This document shows positions 15,999 to 23,890 of a stretch of DNA of 64,000 nucleotides, one piece after another. Each line of letters opens with the position of its first letter. The first letter of the stretch is position 1. Below the pieces are notes generated by a model. That model did not search any database and had not been told where the DNA came from. It worked only from the letters and a program-made list of their open reading frames with translations. Source of the stretch: CAWCUU01 sp963798855 (GTDB taxonomy: Bacteria > Gemmatimonadota > Gemmatimonadetes > Longimicrobiales > RSA9); contig CAWCUU010000002.1 of assembly GCA_963798855.1 (NCBI GenBank), positions 1,868,436 through 1,932,435 on the forward strand, written 5' to 3'. The position numbers and the translations under genes are program-made.

Positions 15999-17915
15999 AT
16001 GATGCTAACCGATCTCCTGTCCGATTCGAGACCCCACGTCTTCGACGGCGCGATGGGCACGATGCTCTACTCGAAGGGCGTGTTCATCAACCGCTGCTTC
16101 GACGAGCTGGTGCTGCGCGAGCCGGACCTCGTGCGCTCGGTGCACCGGGACTACGTGCGCGCCGGGGCGGAGCTGCTGGAGACGAACTCGTTCGGGGCGA
16201 ACCGGATCAAGCTCGGGCAGTACGGGCTCGAGGCGCAGGTGCACGAGATCAACGCGATGGCGGCGCGGCTCGCTCGGGAGGCGGCGGGGGAGCGTGCTCT
16301 CGTCGGCGGGGCGGTCGGGCCGCTCGGGATCCGCATCGAGCCGTACGGGCCGACGTCGCTCGCCGAGGCACGCGAGGTCTTCCGTGAGCAGGTGGAGGGG
16401 CTGCTGGAGGGGGGCGTGCAGTTCTTCGTGCTGGAGACGTTCACGGATCTCGCGGAGATCCAACAGGCGTTGCTGGCGGTGCGGGACGCGTGCGACCTCC
16501 CGGTGGTCGCGCAGATGACGATCCAGGAGGACGGCTCGACGGCGTACGGCACCTCTGCCCAGGCGTGCGTCGCGCGGCTGGACGAGTGGGGTGCGGACGT
16601 GATCGGCTTCAACTGCTCGGTCGGTCCGCAGGGGATCCTGGAAGCGATCGAGGCGGCCTCATCCGCCACGACACGCAAGCTCTCGGCGCAGCCGAACGCC
16701 GGCCTGCCGCGCGAGGTCTCGGGACGCAAGATGTACATGGCGTCGCCGGAGTACATGGCGAAGTACGCGCAGCGCCTGATCCGGGCCGGCGCGAAGCTCA
16801 TCGGCGGTTGCTGTGGCACGACCCCGGAGCACATCCGTCGGATTGCGGACGCGGTGTGGGCGATGTCGCCGGGACGCTCAGCGCTGCGGGTCAGCCTGCC
16901 GGAGCCGGACCCCACCGCCGCGGAGCCGAAGCCGCTCGGTGAGCGCTCGGGGTGGGGCCGGAAGCTGGCCGCGGGCGAGCTGGTCACGACCGTCGAGATC
17001 GTGCCGCCGAAGGGAATCAGCCCCGCCAGGATGCTGGCCGGCGTGCGGTTGCTGCGCGCGGCCGGGGTGGACGCGGTCAACGTGCCGGACGGCCCGCGCG
17101 CGCAGATGCGCATGGGCGCGCTCGCCACCGCGGTGCTGATCGAGCAGACCGTGGGGATCGAGACCGTGCTCCACTACTCCTGTCGAGACCGCAACCTGCT
17201 CGGCATGCTGTCGGACCTGCTCGGCGCGCACGCGCTCGGGCTGCGCAACCTGCTGCTCGTCACCGGCGACCCGCCGAAGATGGGGCCGTACCCCGAGTCC
17301 ACCGCGGTCTTCGACATCGACTCGATCGGGCTGACCAATCTGGTCGCACGGCTGAATCGGGGACTGGATCCGGGCAACAACGCGATCGGCGATCCGACCT
17401 CGTTCGCGATCGGGGTCGGCGTCAACCCGGGCGCGCCCGACCTCGAGCACGAGCTCGATCGGTTCTACTGGAAGGTGGAGGCCGGCGCCGAATACGCCAT
17501 CACGCAGCCCGTCTTCGACGCCGAGCAGCTGCTCCGGTTCGTCGCGGAGATCGAGAAGCGCGGCATCTGGATTCCCATCGTGGCCGGCATCTGGCCGCTC
17601 GTCTCCGCGCGCAACGCGGAGTTCCTGGCCAACGAGGTGCCAGGGGTCGTCGTCCCGACCGAGATCCTGGAGCGGATGCGACGCGCGAGCGCGCGCGGCA
17701 AGGAGCCCGCGCTCGACGAAGGGATCGCGATCGCGCGCGAGATGCTCGATCGCGTGCGACCCGTGGTGCGCGGCGTGCAGGTCAGCGCGCCGTTCGGCAA
17801 GGTCCCCTTCGCGCTGCGCGTCTTCGAGGGGATCGACGGGATCCGCAGCGAGGTCGAGCCGGAGACGGCGGAGGCGGCCGAAACGCTCGGATTCAGTCCG
17901 CCCTTCGCCGGGTGA
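15999..17915 (+). CDS. Bifunctional homocysteine S-methyltransferase / methylenetetrahydrofolate reductase
   Basis: A 638-residue fusion of two methionine-cycle activities, like YitJ of Bacillus. Residues 1 to about 300 form a zinc-dependent homocysteine methyltransferase with ligands in GFNCSVGPQ and IGGCCGTTPEH. Residues from about 325 form a MetF-type FAD-dependent reductase that makes 5-methyl-THF (VTTVEIVPPKG start, LLLVTGDPPKMG, YAITQPVFDAEQLL). It can therefore supply methyl-THF to MetH upstream and may also make methionine from another methyl donor. Two ATG codons in a row (15999, 16002) begin right after the nonamer array, with no good ribosome site. Confidence 0.94.
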   Translation: MMLTDLLSDSRPHVFDGAMGTMLYSKGVFINRCFDELVLREPDLVRSVHRDYVRAGAELLETNSFGANRIKLGQYGLEAQVHEINAMAARLAREAAGERALVGGAVGPLGIRIEPYGPTSLAEAREVFREQVEGLLEGGVQFFVLETFTDLAEIQQALLAVRDACDLPVVAQMTIQEDGSTAYGTSAQACVARLDEWGADVIGFNCSVGPQGILEAIEAASSATTRKLSAQPNAGLPREVSGRKMYMASPEYMAKYAQRLIRAGAKLIGGCCGTTPEHIRRIADAVWAMSPGRSALRVSLPEPDPTAAEPKPLGERSGWGRKLAAGELVTTVEIVPPKGISPARMLAGVRLLRAAGVDAVNVPDGPRAQMRMGALATAVLIEQTVGIETVLHYSCRDRNLLGMLSDLLGAHALGLRNLLLVTGDPPKMGPYPESTAVFDIDSIGLTNLVARLNRGLDPGNNAIGDPTSFAIGVGVNPGAPDLEHELDRFYWKVEAGAEYAITQPVFDAEQLLRFVAEIEKRGIWIPIVAGIWPLVSARNAEFLANEVPGVVVPTEILERMRRASARGKEPALDEGIAIAREMLDRVRPVVRGVQVSAPFGKVPFALRVFEGIDGIRSEVEPETAEAAETLGFSPPFAG

Positions 17916-18136
17916 CGTGGCCACACGCACGAGGCGCACGTCTGAGCCCATCCCGCGCTACACATCTTGACGTTGCCGGGGTCGGGGGCGGCGGCCGCAG
18001 TCCGGGCCGTCGCCCCCGTCCGCGTCCTGCAGTTAGCCGTCGCTCCGTTGGCTGCACACCTCGGCCTGTGCAAGCGCCCGCGCGCTCGTTCGTTCTTATG
18101 GTATGAAGGATCGCGACTTCTGCCGTGGAGGCCTCG

Positions 18137-18610
18137 ATGGTCGCGCTGCCGTTGGTTCGCCAAGCCCTGATCGTGGGAGGGCTCGCCGTGCTGTGCGTCG
18201 GCTGCCGGCGTGGGGACGACCTGGAGCGCGAGCGACAGAAGCTGGATCACGCGGTGGCGCTCTGGACGCAGAGTGATCCCGGTGACTACACCTATCGCTA
18301 TACCCACGCCTGCTACTGTGAGCAGGGCGGCCGCACCGTGATCATCACGGTGCGCGGCGACAGCGTCGTCGCGATCGAGGATGCCCTCAGCGGAGAGGCC
18401 GTCGCGCTCTCACCGGGGCTGTACACGACGGTCGACGGGCTGTTCGGGCTCATCCACGACGCGTTGCTGCGCAACCCCGATCACCTGGAGGCGTCGTACG
18501 ACGAGGCCCGCGGGTTCCCACGAACGCTCTCCGTCGACTATTACCGTCAGGCCGACAATGACGAGTTCGGCTTCGACGTCGCGGCGCTGGAACCGTCTTC
18601 AGAGGATTGA
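18137..18610 (+). CDS. DUF6174-like lipoprotein
   Basis: A 157-residue lipoprotein. The ATG at 18137 follows GTGGAGG by 5 bases. A lipobox (LAVLCVGC) puts the lipidated Cys near residue 23. The conserved pattern LWTQSDPGDYTYRYTHACYCE matches the core of DUF6174, a family of small periplasmic proteins of unknown role. The 209 bases before it show no other gene. Confidence 0.72.
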   Translation: MVALPLVRQALIVGGLAVLCVGCRRGDDLERERQKLDHAVALWTQSDPGDYTYRYTHACYCEQGGRTVIITVRGDSVVAIEDALSGEAVALSPGLYTTVDGLFGLIHDALLRNPDHLEASYDEARGFPRTLSVDYYRQADNDEFGFDVAALEPSSED

Positions 18611-18651
18611 GGCCGCCCGGCGCCATGCCGGCGTCGCCGGATACCTGCTGT

Positions 18652-21369
18652 CTACTGTCCGAGCCAGTACGTGACCTTCACGAGGAAGACGTTCGACGCC
18701 GGCACCTCATAACCCGGCTCCGTGCCGAGCAGCCGTCCGAAATCCCGCCCGAAATTCAGCCGTCCGTCCTGGGTGTCGAAGCCGGTCCGGCTCTGACTCC
18801 ACACGATGAAGAAGGTCGACCCGGGCATGTACTCCCAGCGCAGCACGGCAGTCGAGCGGAGCTGCTTGAAGTTGAAGTCGGGCTGGTCGAATGCGACGGC
18901 GTCCGGCGTGCCATCGATGGAGATGAGATACTGCTCGGCGTCGGAGTCGTAGCGGATCTCGCTCGACGCGAGCGTGTGGAAGCGGTCGCCGAAGTCATGC
19001 GCCCGAGGTGCGACGACCTCCTTGAAGTCGGCGAAGGCGCCGGCGCTGACGAACGGCTGCGCGTAGAGCTGAAAGGAGAGCGTCGGCGAGAGGGTGTAGG
19101 CGAGGCGCGTCGTCAGCGAGACCGTGGTCTGGTCGATGCGCCCGAAGTAGTAGTGCGTAGCGCCGGCGAAGTCCTCCTGTGTGACGTACTGCGCGTCATT
19201 GCGATTCCAGCGGATCGACGGGTAGAAGGACAGGTCGAGCTGTGAGGAGGGGCGCCAGCCCACGCTCGGTCCGATGCTGAAGGAGCGGCCGTCGTTGTCG
19301 AGGTCCGCAGCGCCGTTCACATCGAATCCGACCCGCAGGTCCTTGCGCCGATCGCTGTCGAAGCCGCCCCAGTAGTTGATCCGATTCGTGGTGCGAAGCG
19401 CGGGCCCGCCGCGCAGCGCGTCCGTCGACAGCACGGCGGCGTTCGTACCGATGCCACCGTAGCCGCTCCAGTAGTTGCGCAGGTCGAAGTTGCCGTTGAC
19501 GTTGCCGCCGAGGCTCGTGCGGTCGCCGCCGAAGTCGTAGCCGTGCCAGACGTTCGCGTTGAGCTGCCAGCGGCGGAAGATCCAGCTGGGATCGTACTGC
19601 TGGTAGCCGACCCAGCCGACGTGCTCAATGAGGTCGCGCTGCGTCTGGAAGCCAATGTCGTTGACCTCGAATCCGGGTGAGATCGCGTGCAGGGCGGTGA
19701 GGAACATCCAGTGGCCGCCGCCGATCTTGCCGACCTCGACCTGTCCCGCCATGCCGGCGAGGGAGGTGCGCGTCGAGTCCAGCTCGACGTAGTCCGCGTC
19801 CGGTCGCTGGTAATAGCGACCCGGCGCCTCCTGCACCCGCGTGATCGCCTCCGTGCTGCCGCTGACCACGCTGCCGAGCAGGAAGCCGTGGATCTGGTAG
19901 TTGCCGCCCGCCCAGCGGTGCCGGAAGTCGGCGCCACCGGCGTAGGCGGCGCGATTCATGAAGTCCAGCCGGCTCGCATCGAGGCGGCGGTTCGTCGCCG
20001 TGAAGATCCCGCCGATCGCCGACTGTCCCTGTCGGAAGTCCTTGATGACGCGGCCGACGGCGTAGTTCGTGAGCGGCTCGACCGCGGCGCTGCCGCGGAT
20101 GCCGCCATCGAGCGCGTAGTCTGCGCTCTGCCTGGCCGTGACCGCGTCCATGAAGCCCATGGACCATCCGCCGGGCGTCTTGCCCGACAGCTTCGCCGCG
20201 CCAATGATCGGCGTGGAGGTCGGCACGCTGCCATAGGCGACGTCATCGGGCAGGTCACCGTGCGGCGCGGCGCCGATCCGGCGCGTGTAGAACAGCGACT
20301 CGTTGCCGAGGTCGCCATCGCCGAGGCCGATCCCGAAATTGAAGATGTCGGCGCCCTCGACGAAGAACGGCCGTTTCTCGGGGAAGTAGCTCTCGTAGGC
20401 GGTCAGGTTCACGACGGAGGGATCGGCCTCGACCTGGCCGAAGTCCGGGTTGATCGTCGCGGTCAGCGTGAGGTTCGAGGTCAGGCCGTACTTCAGGTCC
20501 GCGCCGACGTTGCCGGAGATGTCGCTCGGCGTGTAGAACGGGTCCTGCGCGTCACCCGGCTCGCGGTCCAGCTTGGCGACCCCGTAGGGCTGAATCTCCA
20601 GGCGGCGTGGTGACGACAGCCGTGACAGCCCCTCCAGCGTCCCGAACACCGAGACGGTCTTCGACTCGCGCGGATCGAGAGGCGCCCAGAACGACTGCTC
20701 GGCGTAGCGGGAGATGTCGCGCACCAGCTCGATCCCCCATTCGACGGGTGCGCCCCCGCTCGCGTCGTAGCGGAGCTGAGAGAGCGGGATGCGGAGCTCG
20801 GCGACCCAGCCGAGCGAATCCGTGCTCGTCCTGCCCTCCCAAACCGCGTCCCAGCTGTCGTCCTCCTGCGTATCGTTGTAGATGAACTCGTCGAACAGCA
20901 CGCCGGCCGGATTGATGGCGAAGACGAACGCCGTGCGGTTGTCGTTGTAGCTGTCGAAGCCGATCGTGAACCAGTCGGACTGCGGGTGGTCGTCGCGGCG
21001 CGCCAGACGACCGACGATGGAATCCGGCGCGGTGTCGTACATGCGGGCGCCGACGTAGATCGCCTGGTCATCGTACATGATGCGGACTTCGGTCCGCTGC
21101 AGTGAGGGCTTGCCCGGGTCCGGCTTGTTCTGGATGAACTGCCGTGTAGTCGGCTGCGCGCTCGTCCACGCCGTCTCATCCAGCTTCCCGTCCACGGTGA
21201 TGCTTTCGCCGGTGATCCGCTGCGCGTACATCGTAAGGTCGGATGAAAGCGTGTGACTCGGGGCCGGCGAGCTCGAATCCGCTACCCCGTTGCTCTGCGC
21301 CGAGCCGCGCGCAGTCGGACCGAAGGCTGTCAGCAGCGCGGCGAGGACGAGAGCTCCAGGCTTCTGCAT
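18652..21369 (-). CDS. DUF5916 outer-membrane protein with CBM9-like domain
   Basis: A 905-residue exported protein. A signal peptide (ending near GSAQ, residue 25) is followed by a CBM9-like beta-sandwich (about residues 45-250; GKLDETAWTSAQP, then YDDQAIYVGARMYD, WFTIGFDSYNDNRTAF, WVAELRIPLSQLRY). The long C-terminal DUF5916 region is rich in alternating aromatic strands typical of an outer-membrane barrel and ends VKVTYWLGQ. The ATG at 21369 has AAAGGA upstream; longer in-frame extensions run through dapF on the other strand and are rejected. Such proteins often accompany glycan or peptide use in the FCB group, but the ligand is not known. It is convergent with the DUF6174-like gene, with only 41 bases between them. 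Confidence 0.9.
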   Translation of the reverse strand: MQKPGALVLAALLTAFGPTARGSAQSNGVADSSSPAPSHTLSSDLTMYAQRITGESITVDGKLDETAWTSAQPTTRQFIQNKPDPGKPSLQRTEVRIMYDDQAIYVGARMYDTAPDSIVGRLARRDDHPQSDWFTIGFDSYNDNRTAFVFAINPAGVLFDEFIYNDTQEDDSWDAVWEGRTSTDSLGWVAELRIPLSQLRYDASGGAPVEWGIELVRDISRYAEQSFWAPLDPRESKTVSVFGTLEGLSRLSSPRRLEIQPYGVAKLDREPGDAQDPFYTPSDISGNVGADLKYGLTSNLTLTATINPDFGQVEADPSVVNLTAYESYFPEKRPFFVEGADIFNFGIGLGDGDLGNESLFYTRRIGAAPHGDLPDDVAYGSVPTSTPIIGAAKLSGKTPGGWSMGFMDAVTARQSADYALDGGIRGSAAVEPLTNYAVGRVIKDFRQGQSAIGGIFTATNRRLDASRLDFMNRAAYAGGADFRHRWAGGNYQIHGFLLGSVVSGSTEAITRVQEAPGRYYQRPDADYVELDSTRTSLAGMAGQVEVGKIGGGHWMFLTALHAISPGFEVNDIGFQTQRDLIEHVGWVGYQQYDPSWIFRRWQLNANVWHGYDFGGDRTSLGGNVNGNFDLRNYWSGYGGIGTNAAVLSTDALRGGPALRTTNRINYWGGFDSDRRKDLRVGFDVNGAADLDNDGRSFSIGPSVGWRPSSQLDLSFYPSIRWNRNDAQYVTQEDFAGATHYYFGRIDQTTVSLTTRLAYTLSPTLSFQLYAQPFVSAGAFADFKEVVAPRAHDFGDRFHTLASSEIRYDSDAEQYLISIDGTPDAVAFDQPDFNFKQLRSTAVLRWEYMPGSTFFIVWSQSRTGFDTQDGRLNFGRDFGRLLGTEPGYEVPASNVFLVKVTYWLGQ

Positions 21370-21525
21370 AGGGGGTATTCCTTTGATCGGCGAATTTCCA
21401 GGGTCGGGACCCGCTTCGGTGCACCCCGATGAGCGGCGCGCGGACGCTGCGCCGGTGAAGCGCGACTGTCCGTACAGCCTTACGGGCGTTCGGGTTGGAA
21501 GTTTCAAAAGGCGGAGGCCGGGGCG
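21370..21525. promoter_or_regulatory. Divergent intergenic region between DUF5916 gene and dapF homologue
   Basis: This 156-base gap separates two divergent genes and must contain both promoters. I see no convincing operator, palindrome or repeat in it. Confidence 0.4.
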
Positions 21526-22446
21526 ATGAGCGGGCGCGGCGGGATCCCCTTTGCGAAGGGCCAGGCGCTGGGCAACGACTACGCCGTGATCGACGCGGCC
21601 GCGCTGCCCGGCGCGCTGGGCGCGCCGGTGGTCCGCGCGTTCTGCGACCGCCACCGGGGCATCGGCTCGGATGGCATCCTCATCGGCGGCGTCGCGCAGC
21701 GCCCGTTCCGGCTTGGCATCTACAACCCGGACGGCAGCGAGGCGGAGAAGAGCGGAAACGGGCTGCGCATTTTCGGCGCGTGGCTGCACCGCCGGGGTCT
21801 CGTCGCCGACGAGCCGTTCGAGGTCCAGCTTTCGACGGACACCGTGGTCATGCGGGTGGAGGGAGAGGAGCCGGGTGGTGCGCTGATGCTCACCGTCGCG
21901 ATGGGGAAGGCGGACCTGTCGGCCGGTTGGGTGGACGCGGCCGCGGCTCTCGAGCCGCTGCCGGAGCGGGGGGGTGCGGCGCTCTACCGGCTCGACCTCG
22001 GCGACGACGGCGAGGCCGACGTCCACCCCGTCTCGCTCGGGAATCCGCACTGTGTCGTCGTGGTCGAGGCTCTGGACCGGGAGGACTTCCTGCGCCGGGC
22101 GCCGCGGCTGTGCACCCATCCCTTCTTCCCGGCCGGCACCAACGTGCAGTTCGCCCGCCTGGGGAAAGGTGGGGCGGACGTCTGGATCTGGGAGCGCGGC
22201 GTAGGCGAGACGACCGCGTCCGGGTCCAGCGCGTGCGCCGTCACGGCCGTCGCGCTGGCGCACGGCGAGAGCGCCGAGGCGCCGCTGTCGGTTCGCATGC
22301 CCGGCGGCGTCGTCCACGTGGATCGCGACGCCGCGCAGGTGCTGCACCTGCGCGGTCCGGCCCAGATCGTCTTCGAGGGGTCCATACCGGCCGCGGTGTG
22401 GGCGAGCTGGTCTGCGAGCGCGGACGATCAGGGTTCAGCCGACTGA
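21526..22446 (+). CDS. Diaminopimelate epimerase homologue lacking both catalytic cysteines
   Basis: A 306-residue member of the DapF superfamily. The two-fold fold markers are present: KGQALGNDYAVID, NPDGSEAEKSGNGLR, LGNPHCVVVV, FPAGTNVQFAR and ERGVGETTASGSSAC. In true DapF the two active-site cysteines sit in GNGxRC and in xxACG. Here they are Ile82 (SGNGLRIF) and Ser232 (TTASGSS). Without a thiol pair it should not racemise by the known mechanism, so naming it dapF would be unsafe. It may be another isomerase or a binding protein. The ATG follows GGCGGAGGCCGGGGCG, a weak site. Confidence 0.8.
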   Translation: MSGRGGIPFAKGQALGNDYAVIDAAALPGALGAPVVRAFCDRHRGIGSDGILIGGVAQRPFRLGIYNPDGSEAEKSGNGLRIFGAWLHRRGLVADEPFEVQLSTDTVVMRVEGEEPGGALMLTVAMGKADLSAGWVDAAAALEPLPERGGAALYRLDLGDDGEADVHPVSLGNPHCVVVVEALDREDFLRRAPRLCTHPFFPAGTNVQFARLGKGGADVWIWERGVGETTASGSSACAVTAVALAHGESAEAPLSVRMPGGVVHVDRDAAQVLHLRGPAQIVFEGSIPAAVWASWSASADDQGSAD

Positions 22447-22645
22447 TCGCGCGGCGACGTCGCCTCAGCGGATCAGCAGCTCCAGATCGGACGCAGACCT
22501 CGAGCCAGCCGATGCCGCCGGGCGGAGCACAGCCAGGCGGTGCTGTCGATCCGGCCCGACTCCATTCGTCGGAGGGATGGAGGGAAGCGGGCCGGGCCAG
22601 GCGGCCGCGGCGCGCGAGACGATCACGGAATCAGGAGGCAGGTTC

Positions 22646-23119
22646 ATGCAGAAGATCACGACGTTCCTTACGTTCAACGACCAGGCGGAGGAAGCGGTGC
22701 GTCTCTACACATCGGTCTTCGCCGACTCGCGGATCGTGTCGACGACCCGCTACGGCGACGCCGGGCCGGGGCCGAAAGGCTCGCTCATGACCGCCGCCTT
22801 CGAGCTCGACGGCCAGAACTTCGTCGCCCTCAACGGCGGCCCGTCGTTCACGTTCTCGCAGGGGATCTCGCTGCTCGTGAACTGCGAGAGCCAGGCCGAG
22901 GTAGACGAGTACTGGGAGAAGCTGTCCGAGGGGGGCGAGGAGGGTCCCTGCGGCTGGCTCACGGACCGCTTCGGCGTTTCGTGGCAGATCGTGCCGACCG
23001 TCCTGCCGAAGCTGCTGGGTGACCCGGATCCGGAGAAGGCCGGCCGCGTGATGCTGGCGATGCTGCAGATGAAGAAGATGGACATCGCCGCGCTGGAGCG
23101 CGCCTCGCGGGGCGGTTGA
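22646..23119 (+). CDS. VOC-family protein (PhnB-like)
   Basis: A 157-residue protein of the '3-demethylubiquinone-9 3-methyltransferase/PhnB' group of the vicinal oxygen chelate fold. The typical pattern is seen: QKITTFLTFNDQAEEAVRLY, GSLMTAAFELDGQNFVALNG, SQAEVDEYWEKLSEGG, GWLTDRFGVSWQIVP. CAGGAGG lies 9 bases before the ATG. These proteins are often stress- or resistance-related single-domain proteins; the name methyltransferase is historical. The 199 bases upstream contain no other gene. Confidence 0.88.
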   Translation: MQKITTFLTFNDQAEEAVRLYTSVFADSRIVSTTRYGDAGPGPKGSLMTAAFELDGQNFVALNGGPSFTFSQGISLLVNCESQAEVDEYWEKLSEGGEEGPCGWLTDRFGVSWQIVPTVLPKLLGDPDPEKAGRVMLAMLQMKKMDIAALERASRGG

Positions 23120-23151
23120 CCGGTCACACGGCACCGTAGCCAGGCTATCGG

Positions 23152-23763
23152 CTATCGCCCCACGAGCTCGAACCTCGCCCGGTGGCGTGACGCCGCGTCG
23201 GAATCGCCGCCGATCGAGACCGTGAAGAAGCCCGGCTCCGTCGCGTGCATCCGCATGTCCGTCGAGTACGAGGCGAGGTCGGCATCGGTCAGCAGGAACG
23301 TGAGGTCTCGGGACTCGCCGGCAGCCAGCCGCAGCTTGCGGAAGCCGCGCAACCGCTGGACGGCCGGCGCGACGCTGGCCAGCTCGTCGGTCGCGTACAG
23401 CCGCACGACCTCCGACCCCGCGCGGGCGCCCACGTTCGTCAGCGTGACCGAGACCCGCAGCGTGTCGCCGGGGGCGATGCGCCGGCGGTCCAGCCGAACA
23501 TCGGAGTACTCGAAGCGCGTGTAGCCGAGGCCATAGCCGAACGGGTAGAGCGGGGAGTTCGCGACGTCGAGGTACTTCGACGTGTAGCGATCGGTGGCGA
23601 CGGCCGGCCGGCCGGTCGTGCGGTGCGCGTAGTAGACCGGGATCTGGCGCTGCGCGGGGGCGGCTTCGCCGGTTGGCGCTGCGCGGGGCGTCGCCTGCGG
23701 CGAACGCGGGGAGGGGGCGCAGGCTGCCGCGGCGAGCAGGAGCGATACGACGACTGGCTCCAT
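23152..23763 (-). CDS. Stand-alone Fn3-like domain lipoprotein (GH3 C-terminal piece)
   Basis: A 203-residue protein that is a lipobox signal (VSLLLAAAACAPS), a short linker and the Fn3-like C-terminal domain normally found at the end of GH3 beta-glucosidases (PLYPFGYGLGYTRFEYSDV, then VTLTNVGARAGSEVVRLY, then LRGFRKLRLAAGES). It has no catalytic domain. The full GH3 enzyme next door ends with the same domain, so this looks like a partial duplication that kept or regained a signal peptide. It could be a surface sugar-binding or scaffold protein, or a remnant. The ATG at 23763 gives the signal peptide; an earlier one adds ten Arg-rich residues. Confidence 0.78.
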   Translation of the reverse strand: MEPVVVSLLLAAAACAPSPRSPQATPRAAPTGEAAPAQRQIPVYYAHRTTGRPAVATDRYTSKYLDVANSPLYPFGYGLGYTRFEYSDVRLDRRRIAPGDTLRVSVTLTNVGARAGSEVVRLYATDELASVAPAVQRLRGFRKLRLAAGESRDLTFLLTDADLASYSTDMRMHATEPGFFTVSIGGDSDAASRHRARFELVGR

Positions 23764-23804
23764 CGTGCCCCGCCCCCGCCGCGCGCGCGTCATTCTCCGC
23801 GCAA

Positions 23805-23890
23805 CTCGTCGCCCGTCATTCGTCGCCCGTCATTCGCCGCCCGCCAATTGTCGCCCGCCGTTCGTCGCCCGCCCCTCGTCGCCCGCCCCT
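23805..23890. repeat. 14-base tandem repeat in the GH3/Fn3 gap
   Basis: Six imperfect copies of a unit like TCGTCGCCCGTCAT fill most of the 126-base gap between the GH3 gene and the Fn3-like gene, ending at the GH3 stop codon. Confidence 0.8.

Noticed and set aside
18652..22347. A 1231-residue version of the DUF5916 protein
   Set aside because: The extra 326 residues lie opposite the dapF homologue; the ATG at 21369 gives a proper signal peptide and ribosome site.
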